Assembly (NCBI RefSeq): GCF_002218045.2
Contig: NZ_AP018685.1
Location: 1,178,001-1,242,000 of the forward strand
Direction of reading: 5' to 3'
From: Vibrio rumoiensis
Lineage (GTDB): Bacteria > Pseudomonadota > Gammaproteobacteria > Enterobacterales > Vibrionaceae
Length of the DNA stretch: 64,000 bases
Shown here: in pieces, positions 51,910-62,279 of the stretch
Layout of the letters: the number at the start of each line of letters is the position of its first letter
Numbering within the stretch: position 1 is the first letter of the stretch
Notes under the pieces: generated by a model
The model's database searches: none
What the model was told of the DNA's origin: nothing
What the model saw: the letters and a program-made list of their open reading frames with translations, nothing else
Program-made: the position numbers and the translations under genes

Positions 51910-53259
51910 ATGAGTGAAATAACTCAATCTTCAGTTGAACAACCTTTTGAGCAGCCAATCGATGAACTGGTCAGTTGGGTAAAACAACATGATTTCTCAT
52001 TGAACCTTTCTTCTGAGCGATTAGCGTTTTTGATTGCGATTGCCGTGTTGAGCAATGAAAAGTTTGATGAAGAGCTCGGCGAAGGTGAATTGCATGATGC
52101 ATTCAAAATCGTCACCAACATGTTTGATGAAACGGGTGAAGCCTCGGCATTTCGAGCCAACAACGCGATCAATGAACTCGTCTCTCAAAGACTGATGAGC
52201 CGCTTTGTTAGTGAACTCAATGAAGGTGCGAGCATTTACCGTATGTCGCCTTTAGGTGTTGCAATCACCGACTACTATGTTCGTCATCGTGAATTCTCTA
52301 AGCTTAAGTTATCTATTCAGTTGTCTATGGTGGCGGATGAAATGTCGAAAGCTGTTGAGGCAGCAAATGAAGCGTCCGATATCGCCCAATGGCAAAAACA
52401 TGTTTACGGCGTACTGAAATATTCAGTCAGCGAAATTTTCGACCGTATCGATTTAAATCAGCGTGTGATGGATGATCAGCAGGTGGAAATTAAAAACCAA
52501 ATTGCTGAATTATTAAACCAAGATTGGCGTGAAGCGATCAGCAGTTGTGAAAAATTACTGACAGAAACGTCGACCATACTGAATGAACTGCAAGATACAC
52601 TGCAAGCGGCAGGCGATGAACTGCAAACCCAGCTACTTGATATTCAACAAATCATCTATGGCCAAGAAGGCTTAGATTTTATCGATGCCATCTTGTTCTC
52701 GCTACAAACCAAACTCGACCGCATTGTCAGTTGGGGTCAGCAAGCGATCGATTTATGGATCGGTTATGACCGCCATGTTCATAAGTTTATCCGTACCGCT
52801 ATCGATATGGATCAAAACCGCGCCTTTAGCCAACGTTTACGCCAATCGGTGACCGATTACTTTGATATGCCATGGTATTTGACTTACGCCGATGCAGAGC
52901 GTTTACGTGACATGCGTGATGAAGCCATGATGCTACGTGATGATGAAGTCACCGGGGCGATTCCTGATGAAGTAGAATATGAAGAATTTGCCGCCGTTGA
53001 TGATGAACTCAGCGAGCGTGTAGCTATGATGCTACAACAACATAAAGAAACCGGGAAACCTATTGATTTAGGCGCGGTATTACGAGATTACCTTGCGCAG
53101 CATACTCATGCGCAACATTTTGATTTAGCCAGAATGGTGATCGATCAAGCGGTACGAATGGGGTATTCCGAATCGGATTACCAAGCGATTCAACCGGATT
53201 GGCAAGCGATTAACGATTTTGGAGCAAAGGTACAAGCGAATGTCATCGATCAATACTAA
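51910..53259 (+). CDS. mukF: Chromosome partition protein MukF (kleisin)
   Basis: Kleisin subunit of the MukBEF condensin, 449 residues. The N-terminal winged helix ([34 protein letters not shown]) is followed by a long helical middle and a C-terminal winged helix ([19 protein letters not shown]). The start is ATG 51910 (MSEITQSS) with AGGA 7 bases upstream. It bridges MukB heads and binds MukE. mukE begins inside its 3' end (20-base overlap), so subunit synthesis is coupled. Confidence 0.95.
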   Translation: MSEITQSSVEQPFEQPIDELVSWVKQHDFSLNLSSERLAFLIAIAVLSNEKFDEELGEGELHDAFKIVTNMFDETGEASAFRANNAINELVSQRLMSRFVSELNEGASIYRMSPLGVAITDYYVRHREFSKLKLSIQLSMVADEMSKAVEAANEASDIAQWQKHVYGVLKYSVSEIFDRIDLNQRVMDDQQVEIKNQIAELLNQDWREAISSCEKLLTETSTILNELQDTLQAAGDELQTQLLDIQQIIYGQEGLDFIDAILFSLQTKLDRIVSWGQQAIDLWIGYDRHVHKFIRTAIDMDQNRAFSQRLRQSVTDYFDMPWYLTYADAERLRDMRDEAMMLRDDEVTGAIPDEVEYEEFAAVDDELSERVAMMLQQHKETGKPIDLGAVLRDYLAQHTHAQHFDLARMVIDQAVRMGYSESDYQAIQPDWQAINDFGAKVQANVIDQY

Positions 53260-54055
53260 TTACGAGGCGCACAGCGCCGATCTGTCTCACAATACAGACT
53301 ATTCACAAGAGAGCGACAACTCTCAAGATGCTTACATGCCAGAACAATTGGTAAAAGCGCTCTCTAACCCGTTATTCCCAGCATTGGATAGTCAATTGCG
53401 TGCCGGTCGTCATATCTCAAGTGATGATATGGATAACTACGCATTTTTAAGCGACTTTGATGGTGACTTAGCCGCTTTCTATCAGCGCTATAATGCGGAA
53501 TTAGTTCGCGCGCCAGAAGGCTTTTTCTACCTACGTCCTCGCTCAACTTCATTCATTGGCCGCAGCGTTTTATCTGAGCTTGATATGTTGGTAGGGAAAA
53601 TTCTATGTTTCTTATATCTAAGCCCTGAGCGTTTGGCGCATGAAGGTATCTTCACCAATCAAGAATTGTATGAAGAATTGCTAAGCCTAGCGGATGAGAA
53701 AAAACTGATGCGTTTGGTGACGAATCGCGCTACGGGTTCCGATTTAGATAAAGAAAAACTGTTTGAGAAAGTGCGTACTTCATTACGTCGTCTGCGTCGT
53801 ATTGGCATGGTATTGCCAGTCGGGGACGATGAGAAGTTTCGGATCAGTGAAGCGGTATTCCGTTTTGGCGCCGATGTCCGCGTTGGTGATGATGTTCGTG
53901 AAGCGCAACTACGCTTGATCCGCGATGGTGAAGCCGTGCTTGATCCAGAAGCCGTTGACCCAAATAAAGCAAATGATACTCAAGATAAGCAAGATGCTTC
54001 GGATGAACAATCGGAAGAATCCGAAGAACAAGAACAGAAAGCAGGTGACCTATGA
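53240..54055 (+). CDS. mukE: Chromosome partition protein MukE
   Basis: 271 residues, about 35 more than in E. coli. The extra part is a polar, Asp/Ser-rich N-terminus ([30 protein letters not shown]) before the conserved [24 protein letters not shown]; the C-terminus is acidic ([19 protein letters not shown]). The core has the double winged-helix region ending [33 protein letters not shown]. The start is ATG 53240, with GGAGCAAAGG upstream inside mukF. It overlaps mukB by 4 bases (ATGA). Confidence 0.94.
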   Translation: MSSINTNYEAHSADLSHNTDYSQESDNSQDAYMPEQLVKALSNPLFPALDSQLRAGRHISSDDMDNYAFLSDFDGDLAAFYQRYNAELVRAPEGFFYLRPRSTSFIGRSVLSELDMLVGKILCFLYLSPERLAHEGIFTNQELYEELLSLADEKKLMRLVTNRATGSDLDKEKLFEKVRTSLRRLRRIGMVLPVGDDEKFRISEAVFRFGADVRVGDDVREAQLRLIRDGEAVLDPEAVDPNKANDTQDKQDASDEQSEESEEQEQKAGDL

Positions 54056-57000
54056 TCACGCAAAATAACATGATCGAAAGAGGTAAATATCAATCGCTAA
54101 CCATGATTAACTGGAACGGCTTCTTTGCTCGTACTTTTGATATCGATGGGTTAGTTACCACGCTTTCTGGCGGTAACGGTGCGGGTAAGTCGACTACTAT
54201 GGCGGCTTTCATTACGGCGCTTATTCCAGACCAAAGCTTACTGCATTTCCGTAACACCACAGAAGCGGGCAGCTCACAAGCCTCTCGCGATAAAGGTCTA
54301 TTCGGTAAACTGCAACCGGGTACGTGTTACTCTGTGCTTGATGTTGTGAATTCACGTCATCAACGTCTTCTATTCACGGTAAAACTGCAACAAGTGGCAG
54401 GTCGTGATAAGAAAGTCGACATCAAACCGATTTTAATTCAAGGCCTACCAAGTCATGTGAAGCCAACCGATGTGTTGATTGAAAGCCTGGCGAATGGCCA
54501 AGCGCGTGTTCGCACTTACAATGAGCTAAAAGAGAAAGTAGCTGAATATGAAGGCGTGCAAGTTAAAGCGTTTTCATCGGTTGCCGATTACCATAGCGTA
54601 ATGTTTGAAATGGGCGTATTGCCGAAGAAACTGCGCAATACGAGCGACCGTTCTAAATTCTATCGTTTGATTGAAGCCTCGTTATACGGTGGTATTTCAA
54701 GTGCGATCACTCGTTCATTGCGTGATTACTTATTACCGCAAAACGGTGGCGTAAAGAAAGCGTTCCAAGATATGGAATCGGCGCTGCGTGAAAATCGCAT
54801 GACGCTAGAAGCCATTAAAACCACTCAAGCGGATCGTGATTTATTCAAACACTTAATTACGGAATCGACCAATTACGTCGCCGCTGACTACATGCGTCAT
54901 GCCAATGACCGCCGCATGAAGTTAGAACAAGCATTAGCGCTGCGCAGTGAATTGAATCAATCGAGCACCACACTAACGTCTCAAATGCAATTGATGACGC
55001 AGGTACAATCGGAACTTGAGCAATTAGTCGAGCAAGAATCCGGTCTCGAGCAAGACCACCAAGCGGCGGCCGATCACTTGCAATTAGTGCAAACGGCGAT
55101 TCGCCAACAAGAGAAAATTGAACGTTACCAAGAAGATTTGGAAGAGCTAAGTGAACGCTTAGAAGAACAAATTATGGTGGTGGAAGAAGCCGCAGAGCAA
55201 GTGGCTATCGCGGAAGAGCAGGCAGAAGTATCTGAGCAAGAAGTCGATAGCTTAAAATCGCAATTAGCCGATTACCAACAAGCGCTCGATGTGCAACAAA
55301 CTCGCGCGCTGCAATACCAACAAGCGGTTCAAGCGTTAGAAAAAGCACAGCAACTTACTGGCAATGACGGTTTAACCGCTGAAAATGTACAAGCACAATT
55401 GTCTGAGCTGAAACAACAAGAGTCAGACAATACCTCTGCGCTATTGTCATTAAAGCACAAGCTAGACATGTCTTCGGCAGCCGCTGAGCAATTTGAGCAA
55501 GCGCTGGCGTTAGTGAAAAGCATTGTGGGTGATGTGGCACGTACAGAAGCGCTTTCACATGCCAAACAAGCGGTACAAAAATCGCAACAAGCTCAGCAAT
55601 GGCTACAAAACGAATCACAATGGCGTGCGCAGCAACGTGACCTTGAGCGCAGCTTAAATGAGCAGCGTCAAGCCTCTGAGCTTGTTGAGCAATATCAATC
55701 GCAACATCAAGTGCGTCTTGATGATGAAATGGTATTAGAGCAAGAACGTGAGCGTCACCTTGAGCAACTCGATGTTCTTGCCGGTGAACAAGAAGAACTG
55801 CGTGATTTACGTGGTGATTTACGCCGTTCTCAACAAGATGCGGAAGCGCAAATTCAAACACTGCAAAAACAAGCCCCAGCTTGGATTGCCGCTAGTGAAG
55901 CGCTTGATAAACTGCAATCGCAAACCGACGCTGAGCTAACCGATAGCCACGCGGTGATGGCGCAAATGCAACAAGTGCTTGAGCAAGATAAGCAACAATC
56001 AATGGCGAAAGAGCGTCTGTCGGCGCGTCGTGAGCAACTTGATAGTGATATCGAACGCTTAGCATCGCCATCAGGCTCAAATGACCCACGATTAAAAGGC
56101 TTAGCCGATAGTCTAGGCGGCGTACTGTTATCTGAAATTTACGACGACATCACCATTGAAGATGCGCCATATTTCAGTGCGATGTACGGTCCATCTCGTC
56201 ATGCCATCGTCGTTTCCGATCTTGAAGGCATTAAAGAAAAGCTGGTGGATTTGGACGATTGCCCAGAAGATCTTTATATCATTGAAGGCGATGTGGATGC
56301 TTTTGATGACAGCACCTTCAATGCCGATGAATTAGACGGCGCGGTATGCGTTCAGTTAAACGATCGCCAATTGCGTTATTCTCGTCTTCCTTCTATCCCG
56401 TTATTTGGCCGTGCGGCTCGTGAGCAACGTTTAGAGTTATTGCGTGCCGAGCGTGACGAAGTGGCTGAAGAGTATGCCAAAGCGGCGTTTGATTCTCAGA
56501 AACTTCAACGTTTGTACCAAAGCTATAACGAGTTCGTGTCTAAACACATTCATATTGCGTTTAACGACGATCCAGAGCAACAACTTGCAGACGTGCGTGA
56601 TGGTTTAAACCAAGTGGTTCGTCAATTGGCGGCATTGGATGAAAAAGACCAACAACAACGCAGCCAAATGCAAACGGCCAAACAAGCGTTAACCCAGTTA
56701 GACAAGCTAGCTAATGTGATGCATCTGATTGAAGATGAAAGCTTAGCGGAACGTTTGGACGAAATTAACGATAAAATTGAGCAACTGTCTCAATATAAAT
56801 CTTTCGCCCAACAACATGGCAAAGCGGCAGAAAAACTGTCGAACATGGTGTCGGCACTTGAAGCTGATCCTGAGCAATTTGATGCATTGCAAGCGGAATA
56901 CGAGCAAGCAGACCAAAATCTACAAGCATTGAAAACTCAAATGTTTGCCTTGGCTGATTTACATGAACGTCGTCATTATTTTGCCTATTCAGATTCGGTT

Positions 57001-58530
57001 TCTCTGCTTGATCAAAGTAGTGAACTAAGCGAGCAGCTAAAACGCAAACTTGAGCAAGCCGAGCAAGCAAAAGTACGTAGCCGTGAAGGTTTGAAGCAAG
57101 CACAAGGACAGATGAACCAATACAACCAACTGTTGGCTTCATTGAAATCTTCGCATCAAGCCAAATTGGAAACGGTACAAGAATTTAAACAAGAACTGCA
57201 AGAGTACGGAGTAACACCGGATATCGGCGCAGTAGAGCGCGCTGAAACGCGTAAAAATGAATTGCATGAACGCCTGCATTTATCTCGTCAACGTAAGAGT
57301 GAATTTGAACGCACACTGACCGCGACGGATATGGAAATGAAAGCGCTCACCAAACGCGTGAAGAAAATCGAAAAAGATTACAAAGACTTACGTAAATTTG
57401 TGGTTAACGCGAAAGCAGGTTGGTGTTCGGTACTGCGCTTAGCACGTTTAAATGATGTTGAGCGTCGTCTGCATCGCCGTGAGTTAGCGTACCTTTCTGA
57501 TAACGAACTGCGTTCAATGTCGGATAAGTCATTAGGTGCCTTGCGTTTAGCGGTGGCCAATAATGAAACACTACGTGATGCGCTACGTGGCTCAGAAGAC
57601 AATGCTCGCCCTGAAGGCAAAGTATTGTTCTACATTGCGGTTTACCAGCATCTACGTGAGCGTATTCGCCAAGATATTATTCATACTAGCGATCCGGTTG
57701 AAGCCATCGAAGAGATGGAAGTGGAGCTGGCTCGCTTAACCGAAGAGCTCACACAACGTGAAAATCGTCTGGCGATCAGCTCTGGCTCGGTGGCGAATAT
57801 CATTAAGAAGACGATTCAACGTGAGCAAAACCGAATTCGTATGCTTAACCAAGGTTTATCAAACATTGCCTTTGGTCAGGTACGTGGCGTGCGCTTAAAT
57901 GTGGGCATCCGTGAAAGCCATGAAATGCTATTGGCCGGTTTGGCTGAGCAGCAAGGTCAACATCAAGACCTATTTGATAACCCACGTTTAACCTTCTCAG
58001 AAGCGATGGCGAAGCTGTTCCAACGTGTGAACCCACATATCGATATGGGCCAACGTTCACCACAAATCTTAGGCGAAGAGTTACTGGATTACCGTAACTA
58101 CTTAGAGCTAAGCATTGAAGTGAACCGTGGTTCAGAAGGTTGGCTACAAGCAGAATCTGGCGCGTTATCAACTGGTGAAGCGATTGGTACTGGTCAGTCA
58201 ATTCTATTGATGGTTATCCAAAGCTGGGAAGAAGAATCACGCCGCTTGCGCAGTAAAGATATTGTGCCGTGTCGCTTACTCTTCTTAGATGAAGCCGCAC
58301 GTTTGGATACCAAATCAATCAATACCTTATTTGAGCTATGCGACCGCCTAGACATGCAATTATTGATTGCGGCACCGGAAAATATCAGCCCAGAAAAAGG
58401 CACCACCTACAAACTGGTACGTAAAGTGTTTAAAGATCACGAACACGTACACGTAGTAGGCTTACGTGGTTTTGGTAATGGTCCGAAAGACAAAACCGAT
58501 CAAGAGCAAGTGCTTGAAACGGTAGAGTAG
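54052..58530 (+). CDS. mukB: Chromosome partition protein MukB (SMC-like ATPase)
   Basis: SMC-type subunit of the MukBEF condensin, 1492 residues (E. coli 1486). N-terminal head with Walker [11 protein letters not shown] at residues 39-48, long Gln-rich coiled coils (about 300-650 and 840-1130), a hinge near 660-780 ([27 protein letters not shown]), and a C-terminal head with [16 protein letters not shown] and Walker [14 protein letters not shown] near 1400-1420. ATG 54052 has AGGTGA upstream; an in-frame ATG six codons later ([11 protein letters not shown]) matches the E. coli start. It overlaps mukE. Confidence 0.97.
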   Translation: MITQNNMIERGKYQSLTMINWNGFFARTFDIDGLVTTLSGGNGAGKSTTMAAFITALIPDQSLLHFRNTTEAGSSQASRDKGLFGKLQPGTCYSVLDVVNSRHQRLLFTVKLQQVAGRDKKVDIKPILIQGLPSHVKPTDVLIESLANGQARVRTYNELKEKVAEYEGVQVKAFSSVADYHSVMFEMGVLPKKLRNTSDRSKFYRLIEASLYGGISSAITRSLRDYLLPQNGGVKKAFQDMESALRENRMTLEAIKTTQADRDLFKHLITESTNYVAADYMRHANDRRMKLEQALALRSELNQSSTTLTSQMQLMTQVQSELEQLVEQESGLEQDHQAAADHLQLVQTAIRQQEKIERYQEDLEELSERLEEQIMVVEEAAEQVAIAEEQAEVSEQEVDSLKSQLADYQQALDVQQTRALQYQQAVQALEKAQQLTGNDGLTAENVQAQLSELKQQESDNTSALLSLKHKLDMSSAAAEQFEQALALVKSIVGDVARTEALSHAKQAVQKSQQAQQWLQNESQWRAQQRDLERSLNEQRQASELVEQYQSQHQVRLDDEMVLEQERERHLEQLDVLAGEQEELRDLRGDLRRSQQDAEAQIQTLQKQAPAWIAASEALDKLQSQTDAELTDSHAVMAQMQQVLEQDKQQSMAKERLSARREQLDSDIERLASPSGSNDPRLKGLADSLGGVLLSEIYDDITIEDAPYFSAMYGPSRHAIVVSDLEGIKEKLVDLDDCPEDLYIIEGDVDAFDDSTFNADELDGAVCVQLNDRQLRYSRLPSIPLFGRAAREQRLELLRAERDEVAEEYAKAAFDSQKLQRLYQSYNEFVSKHIHIAFNDDPEQQLADVRDGLNQVVRQLAALDEKDQQQRSQMQTAKQALTQLDKLANVMHLIEDESLAERLDEINDKIEQLSQYKSFAQQHGKAAEKLSNMVSALEADPEQFDALQAEYEQADQNLQALKTQMFALADLHERRHYFAYSDSVSLLDQSSELSEQLKRKLEQAEQAKVRSREGLKQAQGQMNQYNQLLASLKSSHQAKLETVQEFKQELQEYGVTPDIGAVERAETRKNELHERLHLSRQRKSEFERTLTATDMEMKALTKRVKKIEKDYKDLRKFVVNAKAGWCSVLRLARLNDVERRLHRRELAYLSDNELRSMSDKSLGALRLAVANNETLRDALRGSEDNARPEGKVLFYIAVYQHLRERIRQDIIHTSDPVEAIEEMEVELARLTEELTQRENRLAISSGSVANIIKKTIQREQNRIRMLNQGLSNIAFGQVRGVRLNVGIRESHEMLLAGLAEQQGQHQDLFDNPRLTFSEAMAKLFQRVNPHIDMGQRSPQILGEELLDYRNYLELSIEVNRGSEGWLQAESGALSTGEAIGTGQSILLMVIQSWEEESRRLRSKDIVPCRLLFLDEAARLDTKSINTLFELCDRLDMQLLIAAPENISPEKGTTYKLVRKVFKDHEHVHVVGLRGFGNGPKDKTDQEQVLETVE

Positions 58531-58552
58531 GGTTTAGACTTACATTGAAATG

Positions 58553-58590
58553 AAAACGCCTCACTTCCTTTTGGAGTGGGGCGTTTTTTT
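58553..58590 (+). terminator. Terminator after mukB
   Basis: AAACGCCTCACTT pairs with GAGTGGGGCGTTT with wobbles, and a TTTTTTTT run follows. It ends the cmoM-mukFEB operon. Confidence 0.88.
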
Positions 58591-58638
58591 TAACTCTTAT
58601 GCCGACCTTATTCAGGCAACGGGTTCTCAACATGCTGT

Positions 58639-58971
58639 GGGAGATTTCGTATCTTCTTCGCTTAGGCTCATGTACGGAATGATGGCCTAAAGAAGTTAAC
58701 TATTTTCGTCATTCAGAAAAGCGAGGGACGAGCGCAGTTCAGAATCTCTTACCACATGTTATTCACTAAAATATCACACAAAATGGTTTATAAAATCAGT
58801 CATTACCTATGAGTTAACAGACATAACTCGATGGATTATTTCCGTATTTCGTACTAACTAATTATGAGACAAGCTGGATTTTAACAATAAACTTAGAGGT
58901 TTAGCTTGTTGGATGAAAAAATGAATGGAAGGATGGATAGAAAGAGTATTCGGATTTTTCCGTCTATTAAG
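58639..58971. repeat. Dispersed hairpin repeat block, copy B
   Basis: A reverse unit at 58639-58684 (arms ATTTCGTA/TACGGAAT) is followed by a forward unit at 58709-58749 (TCATTCAGAA...TTCAGAATCTCT). A third segment at 58896-58971 starts TTTAGCTTGTTGGATG and ends CCGTCTATTAA. It is closely similar to 3555-3628. The order of segments is the same as in copy A, although about 150 bases of unrelated DNA lie between the forward unit and the third segment here. No open frame is convincing. Confidence 0.75.
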
Positions 58972-59009
58972 TTGTTGGTTGCATTAATCGGTAATATCGG
59001 AGAATTGGA

Positions 59010-59369
59010 GTGTATATCAAGGAAGCATCTGAATTGTCAGGTGCAACTCAAAGGGCTATTAGGTTATATGAGTCGTTAGGCTTGCTGATCGTTTCACGTT
59101 CAGGAAAGTATAGGGTGTACTCTGAGACTAATATCGACTTGATCAAGATTATCAAGGAAGCGCAAACCCTTGGAATTAAGCTTTCTGAAATCGTGAGCTT
59201 GAAAGATGGAAATGAAGACTTCGATTGGGCAGTTGTAGGCGATTTCTTAATTGAAAAGCAACAAGACGTAGAGTCTCAAATCCGTCAGCTCGAAATACAG
59301 CGAGAAAAAATTCAACAATATCGGCAATCGATTGATATGTGTTTGAAAAGGGTTGACTCTGACCTATAG
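59010..59369 (+). CDS. MerR family transcriptional regulator
   Basis: 119 residues, starting at GTG 59010 with GGAG upstream. The N-terminal winged HTH is YIKEASELSGATQRAIRLYESLGLLIVSRSGKYRVYSETNIDLIKIIKEAQTLGIKLSEI, followed by a coiled coil (VESQIRQLEIQREKIQQYRQSIDMCLKRV) used for dimerisation. No cysteine cluster typical of metal sensors is present, so it is closer to drug or redox MerR members. It lies 45 bases before a quinone reductase gene that it may control. It begins about 40 bases after the dispersed repeat. Confidence 0.85.
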   Translation: MYIKEASELSGATQRAIRLYESLGLLIVSRSGKYRVYSETNIDLIKIIKEAQTLGIKLSEIVSLKDGNEDFDWAVVGDFLIEKQQDVESQIRQLEIQREKIQQYRQSIDMCLKRVDSDL

Positions 59370-59414
59370 GTTAGACCTTAAACTAAACTTTTCTTCAATA
59401 TGGATGATTATCTT

Positions 59415-59990
59415 ATGAAAAGAGTATTAGTTATAAATGCAAACCCAAAGAACCAAAGTTTTTGTAAATCACTAGCGGACAACTACGCTCTTGAAGCTGC
59501 TTTGACACATGAAGTCAAACAACTTCATCTTAGTGACATGAAGTTCGATATAAGTTTAGACCAAGGCTATGAGAGCGTAGCTACGTTAGAGCCGGATCTA
59601 TTACACTTTCAAGAGTTAGTGTCGTGGTCTGAGCATATCGTAATAATAACACCGGTTTGGTGGGGCACCGTACCAGCTAAATTTAAAGGACTAATTGATA
59701 GAGTCTTTCTGCCAAACTTTGCTTTTAAATACGTTGAAGGCAAAGTATTTCCTGAGAAGTTACTTCTGGGCCGGAATTCAGAGCTCTATATTACGCTGGA
59801 TACACCACCATTTTGGTACAAGTATTTCAAAGGAAATGTAATTTACAAACAGCTAAAAACTTCAATCCTGGATTTTTCTGGTATCAAGAATCGCTCTACT
59901 ACTTATTTGGGGCCAGTAATTGGATCAAGTTTTGAGACGAGGCAGAAATGGCTTAGCAAAGTTGTCAAACAAGCGGGAAAAATCCCATAA
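59415..59990 (+). CDS. NAD(P)H-dependent oxidoreductase (flavodoxin-like fold)
   Basis: 191 residues of the NQO1/MdaB/KefF-like family (flavodoxin_2). The N-terminal phosphate-binding loop is VINANPKNQSFCKSLAD, and the FMN/FAD site TPVWWGTVPAKFKGLIDRVFLPNFAFKY is near residues 79-106. Likely a two-electron quinone or nitro reductase. I chose ATG 59415 (MKRVLVINANP); the frame starts five codons earlier. It is paired with the upstream MerR regulator, a common arrangement for oxidative or electrophile stress modules. It is followed by an attC-like site. Confidence 0.8.
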   Translation: MKRVLVINANPKNQSFCKSLADNYALEAALTHEVKQLHLSDMKFDISLDQGYESVATLEPDLLHFQELVSWSEHIVIITPVWWGTVPAKFKGLIDRVFLPNFAFKYVEGKVFPEKLLLGRNSELYITLDTPPFWYKYFKGNVIYKQLKTSILDFSGIKNRSTTYLGPVIGSSFETRQKWLSKVVKQAGKIP

Positions 59991-60030
59991 TCTGTATGAT
60001 TATGAAAAAGGCTTCGAACAAGAAATTCAA

Positions 60031-60136
60031 GCCTAACTACCAACGCGTGGCTGAATGGGTACCAAGTGGTTTTGTGTTTACGGTGCATTACTTTCAATGA
60101 CATTGTGCGTTGGTAGCAGCTTAACAGGGCATTAGT
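60031..60136 (+). repeat. attC-like site between two accessory genes
   Basis: Left box GCCTAAC (60031-60037) is a perfect RYYYAAC core. The arm CTACCAACGC (60036-60045) pairs exactly with GCGTTGGTAG (60108-60117). The right end CTTAACAGGGCATTAG resembles the usual GGGCGTTAG ending with G to A in the core. The spacing of about 105 bases and internal GTGGC and TTTGTGTTTACGGT stretches are typical of vibrio attC (VCR-like) sites. Imperfect right core suggests a decayed site. Confidence 0.65.
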
Positions 60137-60175
60137 TTTTTAGATAAATCAATAAGTACGCAGTTGGTTGGTGAA

Positions 60176-60946
60176 ATGGAAAATAGAAACGGTTATATAA
60201 GCGTCAATGGCTCGGAAATTTATTACGAAGTTTCGGGTAATCCCAATGGTGAGCCACTATTAATGTTACATGGTGGCCTTGGTTCATTGAATGAGCTAAG
60301 CAGCCTTTATCAATATGTAGCGACAGACTATCAATTGATCAGTATTGATTTTCGTGGGCATGGAAAATCCTTTTTAGGTAATCGCCCACTGAATTACATG
60401 CAATATCAAGAAGATATTCAGAGTGTTCTGAGTTATCTGGACATTGATAAATATTCAATTTTTGGTTTTAGTGATGGCGGCATAGTGGGTTATCGGTTAG
60501 CCGCACAAGACCCAGATAGGGTGTCCTGTTTGGTTACATTAGGCTCGCAATGGCGACTGAAGGAAAACGACCCATCAATAGAATTGCTGAGCGGCTTAAC
60601 GGCTGATTTTTGGACTTCAAAATTTACCGATGATGTTGCTTTTTACGAGACCTCAAACCCAGAGCCGGATTTTCCTAGACTAGTGGATGCGGTAAAAGCA
60701 GTTTGGCTTGATTCCACAGAGTCCGGTTATCCGTATGATCTTGTCGAAAAAATCTGTTGTCCAACATTGGTGATGAGGGGGGATAACGATTTTCTATTTT
60801 CGTTAGATGAAGCTGTAGCCTTAAGGTCAAAAATTGCCAACTGTAGCTTTGCTAATATTCCCCAGACCGCTCATTCATCCCATCAGGAATCGCCAGAGTT
60901 AGTGGGTAAAATGCTTAAACACTTTATGTTGCAGTATAAAAACTGA
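60176..60946 (+). CDS. Alpha/beta hydrolase (accessory)
   Basis: 256 residues. The oxyanion motif is LMLHGGLGS near residue 30, followed by DFRGHGKS. The nucleophile elbow is FGFSDGGIVGY near 98 (GxSxGG). The acid is in MRGDNDFLF near 200 and the catalytic His in PQTAHSSHQESPE near 233. Likely esterase or C-C hydrolase; substrate unknown. The start is ATG 60176, with a poor ribosome-binding site. Flanked on both sides by attC-like sites (60031-60136 and 61008-61130), so it looks like a single-gene cassette. Confidence 0.82.
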   Translation: MENRNGYISVNGSEIYYEVSGNPNGEPLLMLHGGLGSLNELSSLYQYVATDYQLISIDFRGHGKSFLGNRPLNYMQYQEDIQSVLSYLDIDKYSIFGFSDGGIVGYRLAAQDPDRVSCLVTLGSQWRLKENDPSIELLSGLTADFWTSKFTDDVAFYETSNPEPDFPRLVDAVKAVWLDSTESGYPYDLVEKICCPTLVMRGDNDFLFSLDEAVALRSKIANCSFANIPQTAHSSHQESPELVGKMLKHFMLQYKN

Positions 60947-61007
60947 TAAATGAGTCTGGCGTCAATCATTGAGTTTTTGTGATGTTTTCATGCACATGAC
61001 GCCATCT

Positions 61008-61130
61008 TGATAACAAGCAATTAAGAGTAATTCCCCGTGTCCGCTTTTTTCATTCCGTCGTTGAATTTTAAGTTTACGGTGGCAAGGTTAGGTTTGGTGG
61101 CAGCGTTGCTCAGGCCTTAATTGAGCGTAT
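61008..61130 (+). repeat. attC-like site between hydrolase and GFA genes
   Basis: The arm CAATTAAG (61018-61025) after TAACAAG pairs exactly with CTTAATTG (61116-61123), followed by AGCGTA. The interior has TTTACGGTGGCAAGGTTAGG and GGCAGCGTTGC stretches seen in VCR-type sites. The total length of about 120 bases fits. The right core reads GCGTATG where GCGTTATG or GCGTTAG is expected, so it is probably no longer active. Confidence 0.6.
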
Positions 61131-61156
61131 GTGTAATCGAAAGCCAGGAGGATTCC

Positions 61157-61564
61157 ATGGTGAATAAATATCGAGGTTCGTGTCTTTGTGGTCGAGTGAA
61201 GTATGAGCTTTCAGGTGACTTCCAGTCGTTCTTTTTATGTCATTGTACTCGTTGTCAAAAGGGCACAGGTTCAGCTCATGCTGCAAATCTGTTTGCTAAA
61301 GCTAGCACTTTGATTTGGCTAAACGGTGAAAATGATGTTCGAACGTATGAGCATCCAAACTCGCTTCATGCAAAAAGTTTTTGTTCAAAATGTGGGTCTG
61401 CACTTCCAACGTTTGCTGAAAGTATTAACAGCGTAGTGGTTCCGGCTGGCAGCCTTGATAGTCCAGTTCCTATTACGCCCACGGCTAAAATTTTTACTGG
61501 TAGTAGCGCCAAATGGTGTTTGAATTTAGACGATGTGCCTAGCTATGAAAAGCTTCCAGAATAA
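61157..61564 (+). CDS. GFA/CENP-V family zinc protein
   Basis: 135 residues of the glutathione-dependent formaldehyde-activating (GFA) family. Zinc-binding cysteines are in SCLCGRVKYEL near residue 9, LCHCTRCQKGTGSAHAANLF near 30-49, and SFCSKCGSALPTF near 78-90. Despite the family name, most members have no proven activity. The start is ATG 61157 with a perfect AGGAGG (61146-61151) 5 bases before. It is the last gene of the second accessory island. No attC-like site is seen after it. Confidence 0.88.
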   Translation: MVNKYRGSCLCGRVKYELSGDFQSFFLCHCTRCQKGTGSAHAANLFAKASTLIWLNGENDVRTYEHPNSLHAKSFCSKCGSALPTFAESINSVVVPAGSLDSPVPITPTAKIFTGSSAKWCLNLDDVPSYEKLPE

Positions 61565-61666
61565 GCTAAGAGTCAAACACATAATAAATGGTCATAGTGC
61601 CAATAATGAATGTCTGGTGATATTTTTATCCCACATGAGGCCATCTCTTCGCATCGAACTTAGCCA

Positions 61667-61708
61667 AATAAAAAGGCAGAACCCTGTGAAATAAAAGGAG
61701 TTCTGCCA
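61667..61708 (-). terminator. Terminator after the TIGR02647 gene
   Basis: GGCAGAAC and GTTCTGCC form an 8-bp stem around a long loop. On the minus strand it is followed by TTTTTATTT. Confidence 0.75.
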
Positions 61709-61743
61709 CATTAAGAAATGGTCTTTGAATAAATGGCTAAGCG

Positions 61744-61983
61744 TTACGCCTTAACCGACAAGACATTCAACACTTTCAATGCGTGTTCTGCCAATTCAAT
61801 CCCTTCATCCGTTAAGTAGCCACCATCTGGTAGGGTACATAGATTTTTATCGAACAGGCTTTTTGCTGCTTGTTGTAGTTCTGGTGCCGCGTCGTTGTGT
61901 ACTTTTATGCCAGTTTGTAGGCTAGTTGGATCGAATTGAAGTAATAGGTTGAGTTCAGCAATATGGTCTACAGTAAATTTCAT
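61744..61983 (-). CDS. TIGR02647 family small protein
   Basis: 79 residues, recognised by KFTVDHIAELNLLLQFDPTSLQTGIKVHNDAAPELQQAAKSLFDKNLCTLPDGGYLTDEGIELAEHA, the pattern of TIGR02647. Function unknown; the fold looks like a small winged-helix-type domain with the conserved PDGGYLTD turn. Ribosome-binding site AAGGAA. Divergent from ppaC. Confidence 0.85.
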   Translation of the reverse strand: MKFTVDHIAELNLLLQFDPTSLQTGIKVHNDAAPELQQAAKSLFDKNLCTLPDGGYLTDEGIELAEHALKVLNVLSVKA

Positions 61984-62279
61984 CGTGATTCCTTACCTTT
62001 AAAATAATCTTAGAAACACAATAGGTTGCATTTGCCAAATTTGGCAAGCAATAAACGACCGTTTTGGTGCCTTGTTCACTTTTAGTCGAACTAACTGCTG
62101 ATAATTACAGCAAAAAAAGGATTCGATTTTTCATGGGAGTTCGAGAGCCAAATATTTGCTCACTTAATTGTCACTTGAGCAATGACAAATTTTGAAAATC
62201 AGGTAAAGTAGCGGGCAAAATATTTCCGCTAAACATCACCGGAATATCCTGAGTATAAATAGTCGTAATAGGAAAACAC

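Noticed and set aside
55355..55861. Long opposite-strand open frame (168 codons) inside mukB
   Set aside because: It arises from the repetitive Gln-rich coiled-coil codons of mukB and has no ribosome-binding site; the conserved mukB product explains the DNA.
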